From: CAYSTL01 sp964516805 | GTDB taxonomy: Archaea; Thermoplasmatota; Thermoplasmata; Halarchaeoplasmatales; Halarchaeoplasmataceae | DNA length: 28,247 nt | Direction of reading: 5' to 3' | Assembly: GCA_964516805.1 (NCBI GenBank) | Contig: CAZEXI010000027.1 | Location: forward strand, 1 to 28,247 | Shown here: positions 1 to 7,823 of the stretch, one piece after another | How positions within the stretch are numbered: the first letter of the stretch is position 1 | How the letters are laid out: the number at the start of each line of letters is the position of its first letter | Made by a program: the position numbers and the translations under genes | Notes under the pieces: generated by a model | Database searches by the model: none | The model's input: the letters and a program-made list of their open reading frames with translations, nothing else | Told to the model about the DNA's origin: nothing

Positions 1-1
1 T

Positions 2-127
2 TACATAAAAGAAAAAAGAGAGAAAGAGATAGATGAGATAAAAGATGAGTTAAGTGAATATAGGATGGAACTCGAAGAATTGACCACTGAAAAATCCATA
101 ATAGAAGAGGAAAAAGAGGAATATTAA
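2..127 (+). CDS. C-terminal end of a charged coiled-coil protein (5' truncated)
   Basis: An open frame enters from the left edge and stops at TAA 125-127, giving 41 residues. They are almost entirely Glu, Lys, Ile, Leu and Arg with heptad-like spacing (for example REKEIDEIKDELSEYRMELE), typical of a coiled coil. A T-rich stretch suited to archaeal termination follows. The rest of the gene lies outside the window, so the family cannot be named. Composition and position support a real gene end, but a chance open frame of this length cannot be excluded. Confidence 0.55.
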   Translation, partial: YIKEKREKEIDEIKDELSEYRMELEELTTEKSIIEEEKEEY

Positions 128-132
128 AAAAC

Positions 133-151
133 CCTTATCTTTTTATTTTTC
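133..151 (+). terminator. T-rich terminator after the upstream coiled-coil gene
   Basis: Directly after the stop at 127 the + strand runs CTTATCTTTTTATTTTT. Archaeal RNA polymerase terminates on such U-tracts without needing a hairpin. It lies just before the TATA box of the next gene, which fits separate transcription units. Confidence 0.4.
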
Positions 152-160
152 CAAGTCAAA

Positions 161-170
161 ATACTTATAA
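161..170 (+). promoter_or_regulatory. TATA box for the PLP enzyme operon
   Basis: ATACTTATAA lies 27-36 nt before the ATG at 197, the distance expected when transcription starts at or very near the start codon. No Shine-Dalgarno precedes the ATG, consistent with a leaderless mRNA. It probably drives the three-gene operon 197-2718. Confidence 0.55.
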
Positions 171-196
171 GTTCTATTATCAATCATTTTATCTAT

Positions 197-1138
197 ATGA
201 CTTATGGTATCGGTAATACACCGTTGATTCGTGCAAAGAGTTTAGAGAAAAAGTTAGGTATAAGTCAATTATATCTAAAACTGGAAGGACATAATACTAC
301 TGGCACACATAAAGACCGCTTAGCCATACAGCATGTTGATGACGCTATAGTTAGAAATTATGATACAATAACTGTAGGTTCGTGTGGTAATTATGCTCAT
401 TCCATGAGTTTTGTAGCAAAAAAAACTGATTTGGATTGTAAGATATTTACTCCCAAAAAATACACATCTGATTTAATCGATAATATGAAGGAAAATGGGG
501 CTGAAGTTTTCAGGGTTGAAGGAGGATATGAAGAGTCAGTGGAAAAAAGTAGAGAGATGGCTAAAAAGCATGATTGGTACGATGCCAACCCTGGTATGAA
601 AAATACAACGATTTCCTTAGTAGCTTATGCTGATATATCAGAGGAAATACTCGAGGAGTTAGGGGAAAATCCTACGACTCTATCAGTATCAGTTGGAAAT
701 GGGACCACTATAGCAGGAATACATCTAGGTTTTAGATTATTATGGCGAAAGAAAAGAAGTGAGGACATACCTAAGATGATAGCTGCTTCAAGCCTAGGTA
801 ATAACGCTATAATAGAGACTATCAAACGAGGAAGTAGGGATGTTTTAGAGTTAAAACCAGATAGCTTGAACGAAACTGAAATAAATGAACCGTTGTTGAA
901 CTGGAGATCATTGGATGGACAGGAGGCAGTGAATGCTATATACGATACAGATGGGACTGCAATCGGATTAACAGATAAAGAGATCATCCATTATTATCAA
1001 ATGTTGAAGGAAGAAGGAATAGAGTCTATCCCCTGCTCATGCACTGCACTCGGTGCTTTAGATAAGTATTTAGAAGAAAATAATATTGAGGGTAAGCATG
1101 TAGTAGTTATAACATCTGGTAAATTAAAGGAAAAATAA
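197..1138 (+). CDS. PLP-dependent threonine synthase-like enzyme
   Basis: This 313-residue protein belongs to fold-type II PLP enzymes (threonine synthase, cysteate synthase and serine/threonine dehydratase group). GIGNTPLIRA (residues 4-13) is the usual N-terminal substrate loop. TGTHKDR (36-42) carries Lys39, the expected Schiff-base lysine, where threonine synthases have TGSFKDR. SCGNYA (62-67) corresponds to the SSGN-type loop, and SVGNGTT near 165 is the glycine loop that binds the PLP phosphate. At 313 residues it is shorter than most archaeal ThrC and begins right at the substrate loop, with no N-terminal zinc-ribbon-like part. His38 and Cys63 at usually conserved Phe and Ser/Thr positions suggest a different substrate. 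It leads an operon with a DUF1611 protein and a GNAT. The family is secure; the reaction is not. Confidence 0.85.
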   Translation: MTYGIGNTPLIRAKSLEKKLGISQLYLKLEGHNTTGTHKDRLAIQHVDDAIVRNYDTITVGSCGNYAHSMSFVAKKTDLDCKIFTPKKYTSDLIDNMKENGAEVFRVEGGYEESVEKSREMAKKHDWYDANPGMKNTTISLVAYADISEEILEELGENPTTLSVSVGNGTTIAGIHLGFRLLWRKKRSEDIPKMIAASSLGNNAIIETIKRGSRDVLELKPDSLNETEINEPLLNWRSLDGQEAVNAIYDTDGTAIGLTDKEIIHYYQMLKEEGIESIPCSCTALGALDKYLEENNIEGKHVVVITSGKLKEK

Positions 1139-1162
1139 TTCAGATTTTAAATGGAGTTGTTA

Positions 1163-2251
1163 ATGATGTTTGGAATCGAAGAGAAGATACCAGCTCTTAT
1201 TTATTCAGAAGGAGAGTTCGGGAAGTTAGATGGTAAAACAGCTAACGGTTTAGTTCGTTTTTCAGAAAGATATGGTATCGTGGGAGTGATAGATAGTACT
1301 AGAAAAGAGAACTTTGTGCATGAAGTACTTAAAGATGTTGAAAAAGAGATCCCGATATTTGATGACTTGGAGGATGCATTAAATAACTTAGACGTTAAAC
1401 CAGAAGTCTTCATAAATGGAATAGCTAGAGATGGAGGAGCATTTCCTTTTGATCAAAAAGAAGTCTTTTTCGAAGCTATGGAGAACGGGATGGATATAGT
1501 CCATGGAGCTCATGATCACATATCCAAAATCGATGAATTCAAAGAGAAAGCTGAAAAACACGGTGTTGACATATGGGATGTTAGAAAAGAACCAGAAGAC
1601 CCACATTTTTTCACTGGTAAATTAAGGGATATGGATTTTCCACCTAGGATTCTTGTCTCAGGTACAGATTGCGCCATAGGTAAACGTACTTTCTGTATCG
1701 AACTGTACAAGGAATTGACAGATAGAGGTTATGATCCTGCCTTTGTCGCTACGGGACAAACAGGGATGATTCAGGGAGTTAGATACGGTTTTCCACTGGA
1801 CGGTATCAGAGGAGATTTCTTAAGCGGTGAAGCAGAACATGTCGTGTGGAAAGCATCTACTGAGGGTGATCATGATGTGATAATAATAGAAGGACAAGCC
1901 TGTATCGCTCATCCTCAGGGTGGAAATCCATTAGCACTTATGAAGGGTGTTCATCCTCACGGTGTAGTATTACTTCATGCTCCAGGAAGAAAACATAAGG
2001 AAGGACTTCCACAGTTCGGTCCTCCAGATATCGATGAGGAAAAGGATACCATCGAATTCTTCTATCCCGATTCAGTCATAGCCATAGGTATAAACCACGA
2101 AGAAGGGATTGATGTGGACGAATATATACAGAAATATGAGGAAGAATATGGTCTTCCTGCTGAAGATGTATTATTAGGCAGGCCAACTAAAACAGCGGAT
2201 AAGATAGAAAACGAGTTCATAAATAAATTAAAATCGAAAGAGAAAAAGTGA
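1163..2251 (+). CDS. DUF1611 family protein (DgcN-like)
   Basis: The protein has two parts: an N-terminal Rossmann-like half (residues about 5-130, with GKTANGLVRFSERYGIVGV) and a C-terminal P-loop half beginning with VSGTDCAIGKRT near residue 167. It continues through ATGQTGMIQG and a conserved histidine-rich region (HPQGGNPLALMKGVHPHG). This is the DUF1611 layout. As I recall it, the family includes DgcN, reported as a D-glutamate N-acetyltransferase in marine bacteria and haloarchaea. An earlier in-frame ATG exists at 1151, but GGAG at 1153-1156 lies 6 nt before the ATG at 1163, so I prefer 1163. The next gene, a GNAT, begins 5 nt after the stop. The usual epimerase-like partner DgcA is not in the window. 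Family confident; substrate unknown. Confidence 0.85.
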   Translation: MMFGIEEKIPALIYSEGEFGKLDGKTANGLVRFSERYGIVGVIDSTRKENFVHEVLKDVEKEIPIFDDLEDALNNLDVKPEVFINGIARDGGAFPFDQKEVFFEAMENGMDIVHGAHDHISKIDEFKEKAEKHGVDIWDVRKEPEDPHFFTGKLRDMDFPPRILVSGTDCAIGKRTFCIELYKELTDRGYDPAFVATGQTGMIQGVRYGFPLDGIRGDFLSGEAEHVVWKASTEGDHDVIIIEGQACIAHPQGGNPLALMKGVHPHGVVLLHAPGRKHKEGLPQFGPPDIDEEKDTIEFFYPDSVIAIGINHEEGIDVDEYIQKYEEEYGLPAEDVLLGRPTKTADKIENEFINKLKSKEKK

Positions 2252-2256
2252 TCTAG

Positions 2257-2718
2257 ATGAGTGAAAAATCTTGTCTTAAAGATAAAATCGAATACAGGTT
2301 AATTGAAGATAATGAAATCGGTTTAGAGGAGAAAAGAAAATATTTCGATCTGCTTTACGAATATCTTAAACAGTTCATATCCAGAGACACACTTGAAGAG
2401 GATGTGGAATACTGTTTTGAAAACGGGAGAGTTATGGGAGCTTACTTAAACAATACACTGATAGGTGCTGTTTCAGGAGTTTACACACCGTTTTTCGATA
2501 AGTTTCACATAGCTCATCTTGCTGTTGATGAAAAATTTCAGGGAAATAGCATAGGCTCTGAACTGGTAAATAAGATCATACCTGAAGGTAAGGGAGCATC
2601 TGTTCATCTTAATCTTGACAATCCGGGTTTAGAAAGATTTTATGAAAATTTAGACTTCGAACCAACTCACGCAAGATTTAAGAAAACTACTGGAAATAAT
2701 AAAAAACCTAGTGATTAA
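2257..2718 (+). CDS. GNAT family N-acetyltransferase
   Basis: This 153-residue protein has the GNAT acetyl-CoA fold. HIAHLAVDEKFQGNSIGSEL (about residues 87-106) is the beta4 strand followed by the Q-G-x-x-x-G pyrophosphate loop. LERFYENLDFEP (about 128-139) is the usual C-terminal motif in which the tyrosine often acts as general acid. The N-terminal third, rich in Glu, Tyr and Leu, would form the substrate side and is not diagnostic. It starts 5 nt after the DUF1611 stop, so the two are co-transcribed and probably act on related small molecules. The tail is basic and low in complexity. The substrate cannot be read from the sequence. Confidence 0.8.
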   Translation: MSEKSCLKDKIEYRLIEDNEIGLEEKRKYFDLLYEYLKQFISRDTLEEDVEYCFENGRVMGAYLNNTLIGAVSGVYTPFFDKFHIAHLAVDEKFQGNSIGSELVNKIIPEGKGASVHLNLDNPGLERFYENLDFEPTHARFKKTTGNNKKPSD

Positions 2719-2744
2719 AAAAGAAAAAAAGGGTTTTTTAGGAT
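2701..2744. terminator. Bidirectional terminator between convergent genes
   Basis: Between the convergent stops the + strand has AAAAAACC (2701-2708) and, after an A-rich loop, GGGTTTTTT, which can pair weakly and provides a U-tract for the rightward transcript. The A-rich loop gives a U-tract for leftward transcripts from the dikinase gene. The stem is short, so this is a plausible rather than certain call. Confidence 0.35.
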
Positions 2745-5366
2745 TTAGTATCCATCGATACCTTCATCGACGGACATTTCGTCTTCGATAACTACTTGTG
2801 CTGCTGCTATTCTAGCTACTGGTACTCTGTATGGTGAACAGCTTACGTAATCAAGTCCGTTTCTATAGCAGAACTTGACTGATTTTGGTTCTCCACCGTG
2901 TTCTCCGCAGATACCTACACTGAGGTCTTCTTTAGTCTCTCTTCCTTTTTCGGTACCCATCTTAACTAATTGTCCTATTCCGTCTTGATCAAGTACTTGG
3001 AATGGATCATCTTCTAATATGCCTTTATCGAGGTATTCGGGTACAAAGGTTCCTACATCATCTCGGCTGAATCCGAGTCCCATCTGTGTCAAATCGTTTG
3101 TACCGAATGAGAAGAAATCAGCTTCCTCAGCTATCTTATCAGCTGTTAATGCTGCTCTTGGTATCTCTATCATAGTTCCTACTTCGTAGTCTATCTCTTC
3201 ACCTTCAGAGAAGACTTCCTTTTCGACTGGTTTTACGATATCCTCTTTTACTTCTTTGAGTTCAGTGACATTTCCTATCAATGGTACCATTATGTGCGGT
3301 TCGACAGGAGTGCCTTCTTCTTTGACTTCTTGAGCAGCTTCAAGTATAGCTTTTACCTGCATCTTGTATATCTCAGGATATGTGATTCCTAGTCTGCATC
3401 CTCTGTGTCCAAGCATCGGGTTAGCTTCTTCCAACCTCGCTACACGTTTCTGTATCTCTTCAACGCTAATACCTAATCTTTCAGATAAGTCTTCTTGAGT
3501 TTCTTCTTCAGTAGGTGCGAATTCGTGAAGTGGTGGGTCCAATAATCTGATGGTTATCGTTCTACCTTCCATCACTTCGAACAGTTCTTTGAAGTCTTTC
3601 TTCTGCATTGGTAATAGTTCATCGATAGCTTTCTGTCTGTCCTCATCATTTTGTGCTATTATCATCTCTTGAACGACTGGTAGTCTCTCAGGATCGAAGA
3701 ACATGTGTTCTGTTCTTGTCAGGCCGATACCTTCTGCACCGAATTCGATAGCTTTCTCTGTATCTTCTGGTGTGTCTGCGTTGGTCCAAACACCCATCTT
3801 TCTGATATCGTCTGCCCACTGTAGTAATTCTTCGAACTCAGGTGTGAACTCAGGCTCTACTAATGGAGCTTCTCCTAGGATCACGTCACCGCTGGTTCCA
3901 TCTATTGTGATTATATCATCTTTCTTGACGACTGTATCACCTACAGTAAATTTTTCGTTTTCTAGATCGATGTCTATCTCTTCTGCCCCAGCAACACATG
4001 GTTGTCCCATACCTCTAGCGACAACAGCTGCATGAGAAGTCATTCCTCCTCTGCTTGTCAGGACACCTCTAGAAGCTGCCAGTCCATGGATATCTTCAGG
4101 AGTTGTTTCTGGTCTAACTAATATGATATCTTCTCCCTCATCTCCTCTTAGAGCAGCTTCGTCGGTATCGAATACAACTTTACCGGATGCGGCACCTGGT
4201 GATGCGTTAAGGCCTTGTGTTAGCTCATCTAAGTCTGCATCAGGATCGATGTGTTTGTGTAGAATCTTTTCTATCTGACTTCCTTCAACTCTCAAAAGAG
4301 CGACTTTTTTACTGATAACGCCTTCTTTGGCCATATCGTGAGCGATCTTGACTGCTGCGTTAGGTGTTCTTTTACCGGTTCTTGTCTGTAAAATGTAAAG
4401 TTCTCCGTCTTCGACGGTGAATTCTAGATCCTGCATATCTTTGTATTTTTCTTCAAGTATGTCGCAGACTTCTACCAGTTCTTCGTATATCTCTGGCATC
4501 TTATCTTCTAGGTCTGATATATGCAGTGGTGTTCTGATACCTGCAACAACGTCCTCACCCTGGGCGTTTTGCAAGAATTCACCATAGATCTCGTTTTCAC
4601 CTGTTGATGGATCTCTAGTGAATGCTACACCGCTTCCAGATTCTTCACCCGTATTACCATAGACCATCGTTTGAACATTAACTGCTGTTCCCATGTCATG
4701 AGGTAGGTCGTTGAGCTCCCTGTATCTGATAGCTCTTTCGTTGTCCCATGAACCAAAGACAGCTTTGGTAGCTTCCATGAGCTGTTCCCATGGATCATCT
4801 GGGATATCTCCAACAAGATCTTTATAAGCTTCAGTGACCTCTTTCATCCCTTCTGCATCGAGGTCAACATCGTTCTCAGCACCCCTCTTTTCCTTGATCT
4901 CATCCATTTTTTCTTCGAACTTGCGGTGTGGAATTCCACGGACAACCTCTCCGAACATATTGACAAATCTTCTGTAACTGTCATAAGCGAATCTTTCATC
5001 AGTCTTCTTCATCAAACCTTTGACACTTTCATCGTTGAGTCCCAGGTTGAGAACAGTGTCCATCATACCAGGCATCGAAACTGCTGCACCGGATCTGACT
5101 GAAACTAGAAGAGGGTCCTCTGAATCACCAAATGTCTGATCCATCTCCTCCTCTAAAGCTTTCATCTTTTCTTCCATCTGTTCTTCTACTTCCTTGGGCA
5201 TGTGTCCCTTATCAAGGTATGTTAGGCAAGCCTCTGTAGTTACTGTAAATCCTGGTGGTACATCAAGTCCAATCTGAGTCATTTCAGCAAGATTGGATCC
5301 CTTTCCACCGAGCAGATTTTTCATATCTGCGCTTCCTTCTTCAAATGAATATACGTATTTGGTCAT
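2745..5366 (-). CDS. ppdK: Pyruvate, phosphate dikinase
   Basis: PpdK interconverts pyruvate + ATP + Pi with phosphoenolpyruvate + AMP + PPi, linking glycolysis and gluconeogenesis in the cytoplasm. Three expected domains are visible. The N-terminal ATP-grasp part opens with YVYSFEEGSADMKNLLGGKG. The swivelling phosphohistidine domain has GGMTSHAAVVARGMGQPCVA with the phospho-acceptor His near residue 445. The C-terminal PEP/pyruvate TIM barrel has GTNDLTQMGLGFSRDD and GICGEHGGEP with the catalytic Cys near 820. The 873-residue length matches the family. I start at the ATG at 5366: the frame extends nine codons further, but that stretch holds the TATA box, and the family begins at MTKYVY. The gene is monocistronic and convergent with the GNAT operon. 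Confidence 0.97.
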   Translation of the reverse strand: MTKYVYSFEEGSADMKNLLGGKGSNLAEMTQIGLDVPPGFTVTTEACLTYLDKGHMPKEVEEQMEEKMKALEEEMDQTFGDSEDPLLVSVRSGAAVSMPGMMDTVLNLGLNDESVKGLMKKTDERFAYDSYRRFVNMFGEVVRGIPHRKFEEKMDEIKEKRGAENDVDLDAEGMKEVTEAYKDLVGDIPDDPWEQLMEATKAVFGSWDNERAIRYRELNDLPHDMGTAVNVQTMVYGNTGEESGSGVAFTRDPSTGENEIYGEFLQNAQGEDVVAGIRTPLHISDLEDKMPEIYEELVEVCDILEEKYKDMQDLEFTVEDGELYILQTRTGKRTPNAAVKIAHDMAKEGVISKKVALLRVEGSQIEKILHKHIDPDADLDELTQGLNASPGAASGKVVFDTDEAALRGDEGEDIILVRPETTPEDIHGLAASRGVLTSRGGMTSHAAVVARGMGQPCVAGAEEIDIDLENEKFTVGDTVVKKDDIITIDGTSGDVILGEAPLVEPEFTPEFEELLQWADDIRKMGVWTNADTPEDTEKAIEFGAEGIGLTRTEHMFFDPERLPVVQEMIIAQNDEDRQKAIDELLPMQKKDFKELFEVMEGRTITIRLLDPPLHEFAPTEEETQEDLSERLGISVEEIQKRVARLEEANPMLGHRGCRLGITYPEIYKMQVKAILEAAQEVKEEGTPVEPHIMVPLIGNVTELKEVKEDIVKPVEKEVFSEGEEIDYEVGTMIEIPRAALTADKIAEEADFFSFGTNDLTQMGLGFSRDDVGTFVPEYLDKGILEDDPFQVLDQDGIGQLVKMGTEKGRETKEDLSVGICGEHGGEPKSVKFCYRNGLDYVSCSPYRVPVARIAAAQVVIEDEMSVDEGIDGY

Positions 5367-5393
5367 AATTACCGATTTAAGCGACACTAGCAC

Positions 5394-5405
5394 TAGTATA
5401 AAAAA
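5394..5405 (-). promoter_or_regulatory. TATA box of ppdK
   Basis: On the minus strand TTTTTATAC lies about 30-38 nt upstream of the ATG at 5366, predicting a transcript with a leader of only about ten nucleotides. This position rules out the longer reading frame that would begin at 5393. Confidence 0.55.
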
Positions 5406-5487
5406 ATTCTGCCTTTTTACAAACTATAGATATATAATGGCTATATTGAATATATAAAGGTAAAAAAAGTGAGAAAGGATTTTAATT

Positions 5488-6726
5488 TTAACTCATTAGC
5501 TGTTCCCAAGACATAACTTCTATAGATGTTGGGAGTTTAGGTATGTTTCCTACTTTTCTGCCTATCAGTTTTTCGACACCAGCTTCGGTAGCTATGTCTA
5601 CCAATCTTTGAGTTATGATACCGTTGAATATCACCGTATTGACAGATTTATCCATATCATTAAGTTCATCTGCTAGTTCTCTAGTTTTTATTTCTCCTAT
5701 CGTTTCCTGGTTCTCATCCATCAGTTTAGCCATTTTCTTGCTCTTTAGACTTTTTATGATGTTTCTGTAATTATCGTATTCTGATTTTTCTTTAGGTTCC
5801 TCTTTTTTTTCTTCCTTTTTCTCTTTTTGTTTTTTTGATTCTATCTGTTCTTTTTTATAACCACTGGGTTTTGATGGAGTCTTTCTCTCAACATCGATAT
5901 CATACATTTCAACGTACTGGTCTACTGGTATTTTGCTCCTCAATGATTTCATTATCTGTTTTTGAGTTAGTTCTTCGACCTCGCTGTTATCTGGTGCTCT
6001 AGCCACATAATCTATTTCAGCAGTCTCGAGCAGTTCTTTAAGTATGAGTGAACCTCCACGGTCTCCATCTACGAACGCTGTTGTAACTCTTTCTGAAGAT
6101 AGCTGCTTGATACCTTTAGGTATGTTTGTGCCTTCTACAGCGATAGCATTCTTAATTCCATACTTTAGTAGATTAAGAACATCTGATCTGCCTTCTACAA
6201 TTATGATGGCATCGGAGTCCTTAACATTTGGACCTGCTGGTGATTTATCTTTACCAAAACTACTGATTTCTTCCATCTGTACTTCCTGTCTAACTGATTC
6301 TGTTATGTTTCCTGTGGGTACTTTACTTTCTTCTAATGTGCTGGATAATAGTTCTTTAGCCCTTTCAACGATCTTCTGTCTCTTTGATTCTCTGACATCT
6401 TTTATCTCATCTATTTCGATGTTAGCTTTACAAGGCCCCACCCTATCAATAGTTTCAAGAGCTGCAGCTAGAATCGAGGTTTCTACTAAGTCTAAACTAG
6501 ATGGTATCGTAATTGTTCCGCTAGAACGTCCCTTAGAAGAACTCACTTCGACTTCGATCCTTCCCATTCTACCGCTTTTTTGAAGGTCACGAAGGTCTAG
6601 TTCATCACCTAACAAACCTTCTGTCTGGCCAAATATGGCTCCTACGACGTCGGGCTTTTCAACTATACCATTAGCCTTTAAGTTAGTTTTTATGACGTAT
6701 TTAGTTGTACTCGGATCAATATCCAT
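5488..6726 (-). CDS. dnaG: Archaeal DnaG-like primase / exosome subunit
   Basis: This is the archaeal DnaG, a TOPRIM protein found as a subunit of the RNA exosome and reported to have primase activity. The N-terminal region (YVIKTNLKANGIVEKPDVVG, then GAIFGQTEGLLGDELDLRDL) is characteristic. The TOPRIM core follows near residues 170-250, with IIVEGRSDVLNLLKYGIKNA supplying the catalytic Glu and FVDGDRGG supplying the acidic D-x-D metal site. A Lys/Glu-rich low-complexity linker near 295-325 separates it from the C-terminal domain. At 412 residues the length is normal. The frame opens at a GTG at 6735, but AGGTG at 6733-6737 sits 6 nt before the ATG at 6726 and includes that GTG, so I take 6726 as the start. 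Confidence 0.95.
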   Translation of the reverse strand: MDIDPSTTKYVIKTNLKANGIVEKPDVVGAIFGQTEGLLGDELDLRDLQKSGRMGRIEVEVSSSKGRSSGTITIPSSLDLVETSILAAALETIDRVGPCKANIEIDEIKDVRESKRQKIVERAKELLSSTLEESKVPTGNITESVRQEVQMEEISSFGKDKSPAGPNVKDSDAIIIVEGRSDVLNLLKYGIKNAIAVEGTNIPKGIKQLSSERVTTAFVDGDRGGSLILKELLETAEIDYVARAPDNSEVEELTQKQIMKSLRSKIPVDQYVEMYDIDVERKTPSKPSGYKKEQIESKKQKEKKEEKKEEPKEKSEYDNYRNIIKSLKSKKMAKLMDENQETIGEIKTRELADELNDMDKSVNTVIFNGIITQRLVDIATEAGVEKLIGRKVGNIPKLPTSIEVMSWEQLMS

Positions 6727-6732
6727 ATTTAA

Positions 6733-6737
6733 CACCT
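6733..6737 (-). promoter_or_regulatory. Shine-Dalgarno site deciding the dnaG start
   Basis: AGGTG on the minus strand is 6 nt upstream of the ATG at 6726. Because it contains the upstream in-frame GTG, it argues that translation starts at the ATG. Confidence 0.55.
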
Positions 6738-6756
6738 TATTGAATCTTTATCATTA

Positions 6757-7037
6757 TAGAAAACAGCTGAAAAATAATCATTCCCTTCACTTGTTTACTT
6801 ATCATCCTGAACACTTATTGTTTTACCATTCTCTATTCAGGGTAGTGAACTGGTTACCCGATGGGAATAATATAGGTACTCATATTCTAGATTTCCCATC
6901 TTATCTTTCTGATTGGCTTAATATTCAGATTAAGGTGAATTAATTTGAGTTATGCATATTTTGTAAGGGAGTAATAGTGATGAGCAAAGTAATAAGCTTA
7001 CTCAACTTCTATTAATATCAATTTCAACTGTTTTCTA
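6757..7037 (-). ncRNA. Possible structured non-coding RNA or MITE-like element
   Basis: This gene-free stretch is bounded by a 16-nt inverted repeat: TAGAAAACAGCTGAAA (6757-6772) against TTTCAACTGTTTTCTA (7022-7037). The single C/A mismatch becomes a G-U pair in minus-strand RNA. Inside are nested or adjacent hairpins: GATGGGAA/TTCCCATC (6860-6867, 6893-6900) enclosing AATAT/ATATT, then GGGTA/TACCC (6840-6859) and CTTAAT/ATTAAG (6917-6934). A minus-strand TATA box at 7060-7068 predicts a transcript start near 7038, right at the outer stem. This favours an RNA of about 280 nt whose ends pair. The alternative is a miniature transposon, since both repeat ends abut TA. I found no SRP or RNase P RNA consensus, and no known family is assigned. 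Confidence 0.35.
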
Positions 7038-7059
7038 CAAAACTTGATGAAAGTTTCAA

Positions 7060-7068
7060 GTATATAAA
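7060..7068 (-). promoter_or_regulatory. Minus-strand TATA box upstream of the structured region
   Basis: TTTATATAC on the minus strand, preceded by the purine-rich CGAAGA that fits a BRE. It is about 26 bp before position 7038 and 334 bp before dnaG, so it would yield either a separate small RNA or a very long dnaG leader. The box is almost symmetric and could also be read rightwards, but no rightward gene follows. Confidence 0.45.
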
Positions 7069-7085
7069 TCTTCGGATATAAGATA

Positions 7086-7817
7086 CTAGCTATAGTAAGC
7101 CTTTCTAACTTTTTCTATAGTTTGGAAATGGATTATCCCATCTTCTGAGAGAGCATAGATGTCAAAATCTTTTAGATCTTCGATATCTGACAGTATTTCT
7201 GAAAAGAATTTTTTGGAATTGACGATATCTCTCCCTTCAGCCATAGGGCTGAATGCAGGTAAGATGATAATACTGTGTTTTTTGCTGTGAAGAAAACAAG
7301 GTCTTTTTATAATCGCTCCTATCTCGTCTCTTATTTTCAATGAAGGATGTTCGTGACCCATTATCAAGATTCCATCATGATCTAGTTCAAGATGACCGTG
7401 AGTTATAAAAATATCATCTATTTTAATCGATTCCTCATAAAATGGGATCCCTTTATATCCTGTTAAATTCTGGAGATAATTATCGTGGTTACCCCTTATG
7501 ATTGTTAAATCACAATCCTGGAGGATGTAATCCATAGTATCTAATATGTCTGAAAATTCCCTCTGTTCACTTCTTCCGAAGTCATGTTTAAAGTCTCCTG
7601 CTACAACGAATGTATTTGGATCGTATTTGTCTTTTATAGTAGACAACTTATCTAGAACCTCATCCTTCTGAAAAAGGGGTAAAGAAAACCCTTCATCTTT
7701 CAAACCTGATTCGTAACCCATGTGTATATCTGCTAGGATAATAATATCTCTAGGTTTGTACCATACACAATAATCCGATGTGAGAAATAATCCAGGTTCC
7801 ACTTCTATTCTGTCCAT
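7086..7817 (-). CDS. Metallophosphoesterase, archaeal SbcD-related (TIGR00024 type)
   Basis: A calcineurin-like phosphoesterase of 243 residues with all metal-binding motifs in order: D30-I-H32 (ILADIHMGYE), GDFKH (74-78), GNHDN (109-113), HGH (140-142) and GHEH (154-157). Size and sequence fit the archaeal SbcD/Mre11-related family, whose substrate is generally unassigned; some relatives sit beside Lhr-type helicases, but no helicase is present here. It begins 6 nt after the stop of the TPR gene upstream and is surely co-transcribed with it. It lacks the C-terminal DNA-binding and Rad50-contact regions of true Mre11, so it is not the double-strand-break nuclease. The catalytic fold is secure; the cellular role is not. 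Confidence 0.88.
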   Translation of the reverse strand: MDRIEVEPGLFLTSDYCVWYKPRDIIILADIHMGYESGLKDEGFSLPLFQKDEVLDKLSTIKDKYDPNTFVVAGDFKHDFGRSEQREFSDILDTMDYILQDCDLTIIRGNHDNYLQNLTGYKGIPFYEESIKIDDIFITHGHLELDHDGILIMGHEHPSLKIRDEIGAIIKRPCFLHSKKHSIIILPAFSPMAEGRDIVNSKKFFSEILSDIEDLKDFDIYALSEDGIIHFQTIEKVRKAYYS

Positions 7818-7823
7818 TTTAGA

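Noticed and set aside
5367..5393. Nine-codon N-terminal extension of ppdK
   Set aside because: The extension overlaps the TATA region, and the family begins at MTKYVY encoded from 5366.
6044..6583. 179-codon + strand frame inside dnaG
   Set aside because: Antisense to the conserved TOPRIM coding region; Ser/Leu-rich composition typical of a shadow frame.
6635..6943. 102-codon + strand frame overlapping the start of dnaG
   Set aside because: Its first third is the antisense of the conserved dnaG N-terminus, and the remainder runs through the inverted-repeat element; no start signal.
6757..7037. SRP RNA or RNase P RNA as identity of the structured region
   Set aside because: I could not find the SRP helix 8 consensus or the conserved RNase P P4 sequences on either strand; the region is also very AT-rich for these RNAs.
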